In this document: positions 35,155 to 44,672 of the stretch, in pieces
Position numbering within the stretch: position 1 is the stretch's first letter
Layout: each line of letters begins with the position of its first letter
From: Flavobacteriaceae bacterium
GTDB taxonomy: Bacteria; Bacteroidota; Bacteroidia; Flavobacteriales; Flavobacteriaceae
DNA length: 64,000 nucleotides
Direction: 5' to 3'
Assembly (NCBI GenBank): GCA_003443635.1
Contig: CP031964.1
Location: 2,822,321-2,886,320 of the forward strand
Translations under genes and position numbers: made by a program
Notes under the pieces: model-generated
The model's database searches: none
Seen by the model: the letters and a program-made list of their open reading frames with translations, nothing else
Told to the model about the DNA's origin: nothing

Positions 35155-36213
35155 TTGAAAATATTAATTATTCAACAAAAAATGATTGGTGATGTACTTG
35201 CAAGCAGTATACTGTTTGAAGTACTAAAAACAGAACTTCCTAATGCTGAATTACATTATGTAGTTAACTTACATACAATTCCTGTTTTAGAAAACAATCC
35301 TTTTATTGATAAATTAATTGTTGTTACTCCAGAAATTGAAAAGAGTAAATTAAAATTTTGGAAGTTTTTAAATCTTCTAAAAAATGAAAAGTATGATACA
35401 GTTATTGATGTTTATTCTAAAATGTCAAGTAACTTGATCACTCTCTTTTCTGGAGCCAAAACAAAAATTTCTAAACAAAAATGGTATACTTCATTTATAT
35501 ATACTAATACATTTGAAGAACAGAGAATTTGTAATACAAATAAAGGTTTAGCTATTGCAAATAGGTTACAATTATTAAAACCTATTTGCAATACTATTCC
35601 TAAATCAATTTCTCCAAAAATATACTTAACTCCACGAGAAATTGCAGCGGCAAAACAATTTTTAGTTCAATCAAGTATCAATTTATCTCAACCTTTGTTC
35701 ATGATAAGTGTTTTAGGAAGTCATCTCAATAAAACATATCCTTCTGAATATATGGCAAAACTGATAGATAGTATAGTTGGAAAAACTCAAGGACAAATCT
35801 TGTTTAACTATATTCCTAAACAAGAAAAGGAAGCTAAAACAGTTTATGATTTTTGCAAAGACAGCACTAAAAAACACATTTATTTTAATGTTTTTGGTAA
35901 AAACCTGCGTGATTTTTTAGCGATTACAAAACATTGTAGTGCTGTAATAGGTAATGAAGGAGGCGCTATTAATATGGCAAAAGCAATTAATATTCCAACT
36001 TTTACAATATTTTCACCTTGGATTATAAAAGAAGCTTGGAACACCCTTGAAGATGACAAGATTCATGTTGCTGTTCATCTAAAAGATTATAACTCAGAAT
36101 TGTTTAAAGGTAGATCATTGAAAGAACTTAAAGAAAACACTTTTAATCTTTATCAACAATTTTTGCCAGAAACTATCACCCCAAAATTAAAACAATATTT
36201 ACAACAGTTTTAG
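35155..36213 (+). CDS. Glycosyltransferase family 9 (heptosyltransferase-like)
   Basis: A 352-residue GT-B enzyme of family 9. KILIIQQKMIGDVLASSILF (2-21) is the typical acceptor-side start of heptosyltransferases, and FGKNLRDFLAITKHCSAVIGNEGGAINMAKA (split around 246-275) is the donor-side D-G/E-G-G-x-x-H-like region with His replaced by Asn. The start is TTG at 35155, six bases after dapD; the conserved KILIIQQKMIGD motif begins directly after it. It heads an LOS-type cluster. Confidence 0.9.
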   Translation: MKILIIQQKMIGDVLASSILFEVLKTELPNAELHYVVNLHTIPVLENNPFIDKLIVVTPEIEKSKLKFWKFLNLLKNEKYDTVIDVYSKMSSNLITLFSGAKTKISKQKWYTSFIYTNTFEEQRICNTNKGLAIANRLQLLKPICNTIPKSISPKIYLTPREIAAAKQFLVQSSINLSQPLFMISVLGSHLNKTYPSEYMAKLIDSIVGKTQGQILFNYIPKQEKEAKTVYDFCKDSTKKHIYFNVFGKNLRDFLAITKHCSAVIGNEGGAINMAKAINIPTFTIFSPWIIKEAWNTLEDDKIHVAVHLKDYNSELFKGRSLKELKENTFNLYQQFLPETITPKLKQYLQQF

Positions 36214-37035
36214 TTATTCTTTTATAATTCCAAAAGGAGTTCTAATCACTTTTTCTCTTTTAGTTACAGCTCTTATCTCTAAATTCTTCTGAATCATTTC
36301 TTTCTTTACATACCCTCTTTTATGATCTAAATGTAAGCATATTGCACTATAGCGTATTTGTTTAGCTTTAATTTTATTATTAAACAGACGCTCTCCTATC
36401 TCTCTGTCTTCTCCACCATATTGCATACGTTCATCAAAACCATTGACATTTAAAATATCCTTTTTCCAACCAGAAGAATTATGCCCATTCCAAGTTGCTT
36501 TGGTTGGTGTAAATTTATTAAGCAATTTTTCTTTTAATCCACTTGTGGTAATCTTATTATTTTTAAAAGATGATTTTAATCCATTTTTCTTTAACCATCT
36601 TATATCAAAACATTGTTGAGATTTAATCTCTTCTTCAGAGATAAGTTTACTAATGTTCATTGACAATTTAAAATAACCTCCAGACAAAAAACGACCTTTT
36701 TCTTTATTTGTATTGTGTACTTCTAAAAAATCATTTCGTGCAATACAATCTCCATCTGTAAACACAAGATATTTCCCCTTACTTGCCGTTATTGCTTTAT
36801 TTAAAATAATTGTTTTTTGAAAGCCATTATCCTTATGCCATACATGTTGTATTGGATAACTCACTATATTTTTCATTTTCTCAATAAGAGTTTTCGTAAC
36901 ATCATCAGAGCCATCATCGGCAATAACAACTTCAAAATCTCTATAGCTTTGATTTTCATAACTCCATAATACTTTTTGCAACCATAATGGATGATTATAA
37001 GTACTAACAATTACTGATATATTTAGTGCGTTCAT
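36214..37035 (-). CDS. GT2 glycosyltransferase with galactosyltransferase-like C-terminal region
   Basis: A 273-residue GT-A enzyme. The nucleotide-sugar fold is seen in SVIVSTYNHPLWLQKVLWSY, FEVVIADDGSDD and the DxD motif FTDGDCIARND; the C-terminal MQYGGEDREIGERLF block matches the glyco_transf_7C type. I chose the ATG at 37035 over an upstream in-frame TTG (37062). Its paralogue is at 38596. The 3' end abuts the convergent GT9 gene with no gap. Confidence 0.88.
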   Translation of the reverse strand: MNALNISVIVSTYNHPLWLQKVLWSYENQSYRDFEVVIADDGSDDVTKTLIEKMKNIVSYPIQHVWHKDNGFQKTIILNKAITASKGKYLVFTDGDCIARNDFLEVHNTNKEKGRFLSGGYFKLSMNISKLISEEEIKSQQCFDIRWLKKNGLKSSFKNNKITTSGLKEKLLNKFTPTKATWNGHNSSGWKKDILNVNGFDERMQYGGEDREIGERLFNNKIKAKQIRYSAICLHLDHKRGYVKKEMIQKNLEIRAVTKREKVIRTPFGIIKE

Positions 37036-37050
37036 TGGCTCAAAAATAGT

Positions 37051-37058
37051 TATTTTTG
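37051..37058 (+). promoter_or_regulatory. Minus-7 element upstream of the plus-strand GT2 gene
   Basis: TATTTTTG lies in the short divergent gap between two GT2 genes, 30 bases before the TTG start at 37089. It supports the shorter start of that gene. Confidence 0.5.
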
Positions 37059-37088
37059 TCAACTCTAAATCAGCAAATTAATTTTCTT

Positions 37089-37862
37089 TTGAAATTAGAT
37101 CATATTAAAATATCAGCTTTATTGATTACTTATAATGAAGTGAATCATATAAATGAGGTGATTGCTAATATTGATTTTGCGAATGAAATCATTGTTATAG
37201 ATTCTTATAGTAATGATGGGACTTATGAAAAGCTTAAGAAATTAAACAACGTAAAAGTAATTCAACGTGAATTTAAGAATTTTGCAGATCAGCGTAACTT
37301 TGCTATAGATCAAGCAAATAACAATTGGATTCTTTTTATTGATGCAGATGAACGTATAACTCCTGGGCTTAGACAAGAAATTTTAGAGAAGGTTAATAGT
37401 GATACTGAAAGTGTGGCTTTTAGGTTTCCTAGACAATTTATATTTCAAAAAAAGCAAATTAAATTTAGTGGCCTACAAACAGATACTATTTTTAGATTAT
37501 TCAAAAAAGGAACTGCAAAATATCGTGAAGATAGGCTAGTTCATGAATTACTTGATATTAATGGTAAAACTGAACTTTTGAATCATAAAATGCTTCATTA
37601 TTCATTTAGCAACTATGAAAGTTACAAGAGCAAAGTAGAGCATTACGGTAAGTTAAAAGCATTAGAGTTATTTAATAAAGGTGTAAAACCTAATGCATTT
37701 CATTTTTATTTTAAACCTTTTTATAAGTTTGTATCTAATTTTATATTCAGATTGGGTTTTCTTGACGGAAAAGTAGGTTATAACATTTGCAAATTAAATG
37801 CCTATGGTGTTACTTGCAGATATAATGAACTCAAAAACTTAATTAAGATTACGCCAAAATAA
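37089..37862 (+). CDS. GT2 glycosyltransferase, WaaE/KdtX-like
   Basis: A 257-residue GT-A enzyme resembling the WaaE group of LOS core glucosyltransferases. Landmarks are ISALLITYNEVNHINEVI (about 7-24), IIVIDSYSNDGTYE, ADQRNFAIDQANNNWILFID with the DxD-type DADERIT, and a later RLFKKGTAKYREDRLVHELL. I placed the start at the TTG of 37089, not at the TTG of 37056, because the longer start would lie within a few bases of the minus-7 element and the fold begins just after 37089. Its 3' end overlaps the convergent kinase gene by 24 bases. Confidence 0.86.
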   Translation: MKLDHIKISALLITYNEVNHINEVIANIDFANEIIVIDSYSNDGTYEKLKKLNNVKVIQREFKNFADQRNFAIDQANNNWILFIDADERITPGLRQEILEKVNSDTESVAFRFPRQFIFQKKQIKFSGLQTDTIFRLFKKGTAKYREDRLVHELLDINGKTELLNHKMLHYSFSNYESYKSKVEHYGKLKALELFNKGVKPNAFHFYFKPFYKFVSNFIFRLGFLDGKVGYNICKLNAYGVTCRYNELKNLIKITPK

Positions 37863-38606
37863 TAATTTGTTTTTAAACCTTCTTTTACGGTGAAATTTAT
37901 TTTGAAACTCTTGAGTAATTTTCCACATTAAATTAAAAACCTTATTATAATTTTCTCCAGCTAATTTAGCATATTCATCACTCATAATTTCAATCATAGA
38001 TTGGTGAGTTGTTAACCTTGAAAAATTTTTAATACGAGTTTCAAAATCTAAAGTTTTAAATTCCATTCTATTTAAATCTACTAGATAAAATTCATAATTT
38101 TCATTAATTATTTTAATTAAGGTATTACCTGGTGAGTGATCTAAGAAGTGGATTCCTTTTTCATGTAATTCAAAAGTGAATTTTGTGAAAGCTCTTAATA
38201 TTTTTTCATGATTAGGGTAGTTAAAATCTGTTGTTAATTCTCTGTAAGTTAAATCATAATGTAAGTGTTCACTAACGTAAAAACTCTTTTTAAATAAAAA
38301 AGGAGTCATAAACTCATAAAACGCGATTGGTCTTGGTGTATTAATATTACGTTTTATGAGTTCATTAGCATAAATATAGGAACGTTGTGCTTTACTTTTT
38401 CGAAAAAACTTATATGCAACTTGATTGAATATATTTGGAATCTTAAAAGACTTTATATTAATAGTTATTTCATTAGTTTCAAAAGTTTTTAATGAATTTC
38501 TATTTTGATTTCCAAAATCTTTCCCTTTTTTATCATAATTTAAAATTAAATCATCAAGAAAGTTTTTTTTACTTCTAAAGTTATTATGAATAGTTTTATT
38601 TTTCAT
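37839..38606 (-). CDS. Lipopolysaccharide (Kdo) kinase-like protein, InaA/WaaP family
   Basis: A 255-residue protein with a shortened protein-kinase fold. The catalytic loop is GIHFLDHSPGNTLI (about 152-165), with Asp and Asn as in KdkA/WaaP kinases, and the metal-binding Asp is in YLVDLNRM (about 176-183). Such enzymes phosphorylate Kdo or heptose in the LOS core. Its start overlaps the upstream GT2 gene by 11 bases, so both are co-translated. The exact sugar is not known. Confidence 0.85.
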   Translation of the reverse strand: MKNKTIHNNFRSKKNFLDDLILNYDKKGKDFGNQNRNSLKTFETNEITINIKSFKIPNIFNQVAYKFFRKSKAQRSYIYANELIKRNINTPRPIAFYEFMTPFLFKKSFYVSEHLHYDLTYRELTTDFNYPNHEKILRAFTKFTFELHEKGIHFLDHSPGNTLIKIINENYEFYLVDLNRMEFKTLDFETRIKNFSRLTTHQSMIEIMSDEYAKLAGENYNKVFNLMWKITQEFQNKFHRKRRFKNKLLFWRNLN

Positions 38607-39402
38607 TTAAATAAGAATCAATTCCATTTTCACACCAAGTAACTTTATTTTTAATTGTGTTTAGTTCTATCTCATTATTTAATTCTAATCTATCTTTAGG
38701 TTTTTCATTATGAAAGATATGAAATAATATAGCTCTGTATCGCAATCGTCTTGCTTTCAATCCATAATTATGAAATCTTAAAGCTAATTCTGAATCTTCT
38801 CTCCCCCAACCCTCAAAATTTTCGTTATAACCATTAATAGCAATAAAATCTTTTTTATAAAACGAAGTATTACATCCTCTATATTTTTTAGAAAATAAAT
38901 CGTTTTTTTTATAAAACATACTAAATAAAGGTGCATGTAATGCTCGTGTTCTCTTTTTTATTCCTTTGGAAAACAAGTGAAAATTCACTTTTCTTCTTTT
39001 AAATAGTTCCTTTAAAAATGATTCTTGGATATTTACACGACTACCAAATAAATAAACATTTTTTTCAACAAAATTTATATGATCTTTAATGAATGAAGGG
39101 TGTAAAATACAATCACCATCTACTTGAATAATATAATCTCCGGTGGCTTTGGCAATAGCTTTATTTAATATTGTAGCTTTTCTAAACCCATCATCTTCCT
39201 GCCAAATATGTATTAATGGGATTGTAATTTTTTTAGCATAAACTTCAATTACTGAACGAGTATTTTCATTTGAGCCATCATCTGCTATAATCATTTCATC
39301 AGGTAACACTTTTTGAAACATTATACTCTTAAGCATTAAGCTTAATGCTTCTGGCCAATTATATGTTGAAATAATTAAACTTGATGTTATATTAGGTTTC
39401 AT
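38596..39402 (-). CDS. GT2 glycosyltransferase with galactosyltransferase-like C-terminal region
   Basis: A 268-residue paralogue of the enzyme at 36214. Matching segments are SLIISTYNWPEALSLMLKSI, DEMIIADDGSNENT, DDGFRKATILNKAIAKATGD, the DxD motif VDGDCILHPS and the C-terminal EGWGREDSELALRFHNYG. Together with the kinase gene behind it and the FkbM methyltransferase in front of it, it forms a minus-strand unit likely acting on the LOS core. Confidence 0.88.
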   Translation of the reverse strand: MKPNITSSLIISTYNWPEALSLMLKSIMFQKVLPDEMIIADDGSNENTRSVIEVYAKKITIPLIHIWQEDDGFRKATILNKAIAKATGDYIIQVDGDCILHPSFIKDHINFVEKNVYLFGSRVNIQESFLKELFKRRKVNFHLFSKGIKKRTRALHAPLFSMFYKKNDLFSKKYRGCNTSFYKKDFIAINGYNENFEGWGREDSELALRFHNYGLKARRLRYRAILFHIFHNEKPKDRLELNNEIELNTIKNKVTWCENGIDSYLNEK

Positions 39403-39416
39403 TTAAAGTTTTGCTA

Positions 39417-40349
39417 TCAATTTTCAAATATATGATAACCTTTTAAATTTAATTTTTCTTTTGGAATTAAAAACACATTATCTAAAGTACTACATTCATT
39501 AAGCGAATTAATTTGAGTCCATTTTAAATTAGATTCTCGAAAAATAGCATACTCCTTAGGTATTAATTTAAAAAATCTCTCGTCTAATTCAACATTCCGA
39601 GCCTTATAATATGGTTTATTCACTTCCATTAATATCGTAGGCCTGTATTTATTAATTGTCTCCGACCCTCCTTCTAAGCAAAAATCTTCATGTCCTTCAA
39701 TATCCATTTTCATGATATCTATTTTACCGTATTTCTCAAAGTCATTAGGCCAAACATCATCTAATGATTTTAATTTAATTGGCGATAATTTAAAGCCTTG
39801 ATCCATTTCTTCACTAGTCGGGATAGATGCATTACCTGTATTGGATCCTCTTTTAAAATCTTCCCTTAATGTAATTTGACTTTCTTCAGATTTGTTAGAT
39901 AGTCCATATTTATTGAGTAAACAAACATCAGTTAGTTTATTCATTTTTAAGTTATCAGACAATCTTCGAAAATTTCCTTCAAATGGTTCAAAAGCTATAA
40001 TTTTTCCTGAGAATTTTTGTGATTTAAAATAATTCCCCATAGAGATGGTATAAAACCCAATATTAGCGCCTATATCTAAAAAACAAGAATCTGTTATAAG
40101 TAATGAATGGATAATTTTTATAAGTTCTGGATCATATTTTCCTGTATAAAAAGAAATTCTCTCAGTTTTTGTGCTTATATCTACCAACATATTAGTACCA
40201 TCTTCCATTTTAGCAGTCATAAGAGAATCTGCTCCAATAGCTAAAAATAACCTATTAAAATGTTTATATAACTTATTTAATTTTCTATGGTAAGGTAATT
40301 GTCTTGTTATGCTTGAACTTATAGTTAATATTTTATTAGTTAATTTCAT
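39417..40349 (-). CDS. FkbM family methyltransferase
   Basis: A 310-residue SAM-dependent methyltransferase of the FkbM family. Motif I is CFLDIGANIGFYTISMGNYF (about 91-110), followed by KIIAFEPFEGNFRRLSDNLK and the IDIMKMDIEGHEDFCLEGG block (about 210-228), which is the family hallmark. FkbM-type enzymes in glycan clusters O-methylate sugars. It is the first gene of a three-gene unit; a TACCTTTG element lies upstream at 40379-40372. Confidence 0.9.
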   Translation of the reverse strand: MKLTNKILTISSSITRQLPYHRKLNKLYKHFNRLFLAIGADSLMTAKMEDGTNMLVDISTKTERISFYTGKYDPELIKIIHSLLITDSCFLDIGANIGFYTISMGNYFKSQKFSGKIIAFEPFEGNFRRLSDNLKMNKLTDVCLLNKYGLSNKSEESQITLREDFKRGSNTGNASIPTSEEMDQGFKLSPIKLKSLDDVWPNDFEKYGKIDIMKMDIEGHEDFCLEGGSETINKYRPTILMEVNKPYYKARNVELDERFFKLIPKEYAIFRESNLKWTQINSLNECSTLDNVFLIPKEKLNLKGYHIFEN

Positions 40350-40371
40350 AAGCTGTTTTAAATTCTCTGGC

Positions 40372-40379
40372 CAAAGGTA
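40372..40379 (-). promoter_or_regulatory. Minus-7 element upstream of the FkbM gene
   Basis: TACCTTTG on the minus strand matches TAnnTTTG, 22 bases before the ATG. The flanking bases also form a short palindrome, AAGGTAA...TTACCTT (40375-40394), which could be an operator. Confidence 0.45.
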
Positions 40380-40471
40380 ATCAAGTTACCTTTAGTTATA
40401 TTTATTAAGTACAGTTTTTCATTTCATAAATCAAATAACTCAATATAGTTCTCTTTTATTATTTTCGCAAT

Positions 40472-41032
40472 ATGAAAAATGAGCTTAAAGAAGCCTTAAC
40501 AACTTTAAAAAGTAAAAATTTAATCCTTTACCCTACAGATACAGTTTGGGGTATTGGTTGTGATGCCACAAATTCTAAAGCAGTTCAAAAAATATATCAG
40601 TTAAAACAACGAGATGAAAGTAAAAGCCTTGTGATTTTAGTGGATAGTATTAAAATGCTGAATCAATACATTAATATTATTCCAAAAAAAGTTACCAAAA
40701 TATTAAGTGAAGCCAAAAAACCTACTACTATTGTTTATGGTAAAACAGAAGGTTTAGCAAAAAATGTAATTGCTAAAGATAACACTGTAGCAATAAGAAT
40801 TGTCCAAGATAAATTTTGTGAAGAATTAATTAAACAATTTGGAAAACCAATAGTCTCTACCTCAGCAAATATTAGTGGGGAATCTACTCCAAAATCCTTT
40901 AAAGAAATAAGTCCTAAGATTTTAAAGGGTGTGGACTATATTGTAAATTTGCACCACGAAAAAATTAATATAAATCCATCTTGTATTATTAAATTAAATG
41001 ATGATGGAAGCATTAAAATAATACGTGAATAA
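40472..41032 (+). CDS. L-threonylcarbamoyladenylate synthase (Sua5/YciO/YrdC family)
   Basis: A 186-residue protein of the TsaC type, the short form without the Sua5 C-terminal domain. It makes threonylcarbamoyl-AMP for the t6A modification of tRNAs that read ANN codons. Landmarks are ILYPTDTVWGIGCDATN (about 18-34), YQLKQRDESKSLVILV, PTTIVYG and VSTSANISGE (about 128-137). A TATTTTCG box, one base off the consensus, ends just 4 bases before the ATG (40460-40467), so the transcript may be nearly leaderless. Confidence 0.92.
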   Translation: MKNELKEALTTLKSKNLILYPTDTVWGIGCDATNSKAVQKIYQLKQRDESKSLVILVDSIKMLNQYINIIPKKVTKILSEAKKPTTIVYGKTEGLAKNVIAKDNTVAIRIVQDKFCEELIKQFGKPIVSTSANISGESTPKSFKEISPKILKGVDYIVNLHHEKININPSCIIKLNDDGSIKIIRE

Positions 41033-41105
41033 ACCTCAAAAATCCAAACATCAAAGTTTATTTTTTTCTATTTGTAATTTTGTTTTGAGTATTTAAATTC
41101 CATTT

Positions 41106-42530
41106 ATGAATTATAAAAATGCATTACAACATAATATTTTTAAAATAATTTCTAAATCTGCTAAAGATTTAGGATTAGATTCTTATGTCATTGGTGGGTT
41201 TGTTCGTGATTTCATCTTGCAGCGAGCTACAGCTAAGGATATAGATATTGTTGCTATTGGTAGTGGTATTGAACTTGCTAAACAAGTTTCAAAAAATCTA
41301 CCTAATACACCTAAAGTACAGATATTTAAAACTTATGGAACTGCAATGCTACGTTATAATGATATTGAAATCGAATTTGTAGGTGCTCGAAAAGAATCTT
41401 ACTCTAAAGATAGTAGAAATCCTATTGTTGAAAGCGGCACATTAAAGAATGATCAAGATCGTCGTGATTTTACTATTAATGCATTAGCTTTAGATTTAAA
41501 TGAGAATAGGTATGGGAACTTACTCGATCCTTTTAATGGCATTAAAGATTTAAAAGCAAAAATTATACAAACACCTTTAAATCCTGATATTACTTTTAGT
41601 GACGATCCACTCCGAATGATGAGAGCAATTCGTTTTGCTACTCAATTAGATTTTAAAATTAATGATGTTACATTAAAAGCCATTTCAAAAAATAGTCATC
41701 GAATAGAAATAATTACAAAAGAACGAATTGTTGTAGAGCTACATAAAATTCTAGAAAGTTCGACACCATCTATTGGGTTTCTCTTATTAGAAAAAACAGG
41801 TTTATTACACTATATATTGCCTGAACTAATAGCCTTAAAAGGTATTGATGAAATTGAAGGGCAACGTCATAAGGATAATTTTTATCACACTTTAGAGGTT
41901 GTAGATAATATTTCTAAACACACTAACGATTTATGGTTACGTTGGGCTGCATTATTACATGATATTGGTAAAGCACCCACAAAAAAGTTTAGCAAAAAAG
42001 TAGGTTGGACATTTCATGCTCATGAGTTTGAAGGTTCTAAAATGGTATATCATCTTTTTAAAAGATTAAAAATGCCTTTAAATGATAAAATGAAATTTGT
42101 TCAAAAACTTGTTTTTATGAGTTCTCGACCAATAGTTTTAGCCAATGAAACTGTTACCGATTCTGCAGTTAGACGTTTAGTGTTTGATGCTGGAGATTAT
42201 GTAGATGATTTAATGACTCTTTGTGAGGCAGATATTACCACAAAAAATCCAAAAAAATTTGATAAATATCACAATAATTTTAAAATTGTTAGACAGAAAA
42301 TTATTGAAGTAGAAGAGCGAGATCAAGTTAGAAATTTCCAACCTCCTATTACTGGTGAAGAGATTATGAAAGTTTTCAATTTAAAACCTTCTCGCGAAAT
42401 TGGATTAATTAAAGATGTTATAAAAGAAGCTATTTTAGAAGGTGAAATTCCAAATGAATATGAAGCAGCTTACGACCTTATGCTTAAAGAAGGTAAGCGG
42501 TTAGGGTTAAAACAAACTCTTAAATTATGA
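41106..42530 (+). CDS. CCA-adding tRNA nucleotidyltransferase with HD domain
   Basis: A 474-residue class II nucleotidyltransferase that builds or repairs the CCA end of tRNAs. The head domain shows [23 protein letters not shown] (split around 26-48) with the two catalytic Asp, then [13 protein letters not shown] and [17 protein letters not shown]. The HD domain is [17 protein letters not shown] (about 280-296), as in many bacterial enzymes with phosphohydrolase activity. It shares ATGA with the next gene, so translation is coupled. Confidence 0.95.
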   Translation: MNYKNALQHNIFKIISKSAKDLGLDSYVIGGFVRDFILQRATAKDIDIVAIGSGIELAKQVSKNLPNTPKVQIFKTYGTAMLRYNDIEIEFVGARKESYSKDSRNPIVESGTLKNDQDRRDFTINALALDLNENRYGNLLDPFNGIKDLKAKIIQTPLNPDITFSDDPLRMMRAIRFATQLDFKINDVTLKAISKNSHRIEIITKERIVVELHKILESSTPSIGFLLLEKTGLLHYILPELIALKGIDEIEGQRHKDNFYHTLEVVDNISKHTNDLWLRWAALLHDIGKAPTKKFSKKVGWTFHAHEFEGSKMVYHLFKRLKMPLNDKMKFVQKLVFMSSRPIVLANETVTDSAVRRLVFDAGDYVDDLMTLCEADITTKNPKKFDKYHNNFKIVRQKIIEVEERDQVRNFQPPITGEEIMKVFNLKPSREIGLIKDVIKEAILEGEIPNEYEAAYDLMLKEGKRLGLKQTLKL

Positions 42531-42979
42531 TTAAGGCCGTTAGAACAAATTCAAGACACAAAGGTTTTATTAATCTTGTAAAAGAGTTAGATGCTTATTT
42601 AAAAATAGTAGATGGTGAAGATCATTCATTTTATAATCAATTTAATAATATTGACACATTACAAAATGTAGTAATAATTTATTTAGATAATATTCTTGCT
42701 GGTTGTGGCGCATTTAAAATTTTTAATGACAACTGTGTCGAAATTAAGCGTATATATACAAAACCAGAAGCTCGTAATAAAAGTATTGCAAGTAAAATTT
42801 TAAATGAATTGGAATTATGGGCAAAAGAATTAGGTTTTACAAGTACTATTTTAGAGACTGGTATCAGACAAGTAGAAGCTGTCCAGTTTTATAAAAAAAA
42901 CAACTATAATATCATTCCAAACTACGGTCAATATACAGGTGTTGATAACAGTTTGTGTTTTAAAAAAGAATTAATTTAA
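42527..42979 (+). CDS. GNAT family N-acetyltransferase
   Basis: A 150-residue single-domain acetyltransferase. The acetyl-CoA binding region is [20 protein letters not shown] (about 69-88), with a variant of the Q/R-x-x-G-x-G/A loop, and the C-terminal [20 protein letters not shown] is the usual GNAT end. The substrate is unknown. It overlaps the CCA enzyme gene by 4 bases and is followed by heme A synthase after 1 base. Confidence 0.9.
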   Translation: MIKAVRTNSRHKGFINLVKELDAYLKIVDGEDHSFYNQFNNIDTLQNVVIIYLDNILAGCGAFKIFNDNCVEIKRIYTKPEARNKSIASKILNELELWAKELGFTSTILETGIRQVEAVQFYKKNNYNIIPNYGQYTGVDNSLCFKKELI

Positions 42980-42980
42980 A

Positions 42981-43997
42981 ATGAAAAAAGACAATAAAAG
43001 AGTTATCTATTGGCTGTTCACAGGATGTATTCTTATTTTTATAATGGTTATTGTAGGTGGGATTACAAGGTTAACACATTCAGGGTTATCTATTTCTAAT
43101 TACAAATTAATTTCGGGAACAATTCCTCCTTTAAATGAAGTAGAATGGCAAGAAGCTTTTGATTTATATAAACAATATCCAGAGTATCAAAAAATACGCA
43201 ACGATTTTCATCTTGAAGATTTTAAAGACATTTATTTTTGGGAATGGCTGCATCGTGTTATTGGACGATTAATTGGGTTAGTATTTTTTCTTCCTTTTTT
43301 ATATTTTTTAATTAAAAGGCAACTAACCAAATCAACAATAAAAAAATCAATTATTTTATTGTTACTAGGAGCATTTCAAGGGTTTTTAGGCTGGTACATG
43401 GTAAAAAGCGGATTAGTAGATAGGCCAGACGTAAGTCATTATAGGTTAGCTGCTCACTTAATTACTGCATTCATCACTTTTGCATATACATTTTGGGTTG
43501 CTCTAGATTTAATTTTTACAGAAAAACAAATTATCAGTAAGTCATTCAGAAATTTATTAAGATTTGGTCTATTCATTTTAATTTTACAAATAATTTATGG
43601 AGCTTTTGTAGCTGGATTAGATGCTGGAGGCATTCATAATCATTGGCCAATGATGAACGAAGGGAAATTTATGCATGAAACTGTTTATATAGAACAAAGT
43701 CCATTGTACAAAAATTTCATTGAAGGCAAAAGTGGTGTGCAATTTATTCACCGAATCTTAGCGTATATTGTATTTTTCACTATTTTATTTATTTGGGTAA
43801 AGTCAAAAAAATTAGATAGAAGTTATTATCAAAAAAATGGAGTTAATGCTTTATTAATTATTGTAGGAATACAATTTATTTTAGGTGTTTTAACTATTAT
43901 TTTAAGTGTTCCTGTTTGGTTAGGAGTTATGCATCAGGTAGGCGCATTTTTCTTATTAAGTACAATGACATTTACTTTACATCGTTTTAGCAAATAA
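42981..43997 (+). CDS. ctaA: Heme A synthase, COX15/CtaA family
   Basis: A 338-residue membrane enzyme with eight helices, which turns heme O into heme A for cytochrome oxidase. It has the conserved VGGITRLTHSGLSI (about 22-35), the heme-ligand regions WEWLHRVIGR and VSHYRLAAHL in the first half, and QFIHRILAY and MHQVGAFFLL in the second. Presence of this gene implies an aa3- or caa3-type oxidase and aerobic growth. Confidence 0.95.
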   Translation: MKKDNKRVIYWLFTGCILIFIMVIVGGITRLTHSGLSISNYKLISGTIPPLNEVEWQEAFDLYKQYPEYQKIRNDFHLEDFKDIYFWEWLHRVIGRLIGLVFFLPFLYFLIKRQLTKSTIKKSIILLLLGAFQGFLGWYMVKSGLVDRPDVSHYRLAAHLITAFITFAYTFWVALDLIFTEKQIISKSFRNLLRFGLFILILQIIYGAFVAGLDAGGIHNHWPMMNEGKFMHETVYIEQSPLYKNFIEGKSGVQFIHRILAYIVFFTILFIWVKSKKLDRSYYQKNGVNALLIIVGIQFILGVLTIILSVPVWLGVMHQVGAFFLLSTMTFTLHRFSK

Positions 43998-44008
43998 CAT
44001 AAAAAGTA

Positions 44009-44016
44009 TAACTTTG
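44009..44016 (+). promoter_or_regulatory. Minus-7 element upstream of the pRiA4b ORF-3-like gene
   Basis: TAACTTTG matches TAnnTTTG and ends 19 bases before the ATG at 44036. Confidence 0.55.
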
Positions 44017-44035
44017 CAAAATCAATAATTAACCT

Positions 44036-44563
44036 ATGATTTATAGATTTAGAGTCATTCTTGACAATGATACTGAGGAAGATATTTTTAGAGATATCGA
44101 AATTAGAAAAACTGATACTTTAGAAGATTTGCATAATGCAATTACACAATCTTTTGGTTTTGATGGTACAGAAATGGCTTCATTTTATATCAGTGATGAT
44201 GAATGGAATCAAGGCGAAGAAATCTCTTTATTCGATATGAGTGAAGGTATCAATTCAGTAAGATTAATGAATGAAACACAGATTGGTGATGTTACTGGAG
44301 TTAAACATACAAAGCTTATTTATGTTTATGATTTTTTCAGCATGTGGACTTTTCTTGTAGAATTAGGGGAGATTGTTGAAGAAGCAGAAGGTACAGATTA
44401 TCCTAATTTAATGTTTGTGCATGGCCAAATACCTCAGCAAGCACCTCAAAAAGAATTTGAAACTGATGATCTTAGTGAAACTAATGAATCTGATGAGCAT
44501 TTTAATGATGATATAGATCCAAGTAATTATGACGATTTAGACTTTGATCAAAACTGGAATTAA
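44036..44563 (+). CDS. Plasmid pRiA4b ORF-3 family-like protein
   Basis: A 175-residue acidic protein. The N-terminal two thirds (IYRFRVILDNDTEEDIFRDI, TLEDLHNAITQSFGFDG, MASFYISDDEWNQG, KLIYVYDFFSMWTFLVEL) follow the pattern of the pRiA4b ORF-3 family, which also contains IS1096 passenger proteins. The last 40 residues are a strongly acidic tail. The function is not known. It has its own promoter element and no neighbouring transposase, so it is a chromosomal family member and not a sign of an insertion sequence here. Confidence 0.82.
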   Translation: MIYRFRVILDNDTEEDIFRDIEIRKTDTLEDLHNAITQSFGFDGTEMASFYISDDEWNQGEEISLFDMSEGINSVRLMNETQIGDVTGVKHTKLIYVYDFFSMWTFLVELGEIVEEAEGTDYPNLMFVHGQIPQQAPQKEFETDDLSETNESDEHFNDDIDPSNYDDLDFDQNWN

Positions 44564-44672
44564 ATTATTATTCTTCGTTATTATATTTCAAAAAACCAAT
44601 TCCTTTAATAATATTGTAACATTTTAGTTAGTATGGCGTCATACTCACATTAACTAATCAATCATATTTACT

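Noticed and set aside
44036..44563. Insertion sequence, because of similarity to IS1096 passenger/pRiA4b ORF-3 proteins
   Set aside because: No transposase, terminal inverted repeats or target duplication is near; the gene has its own promoter and normal neighbours.
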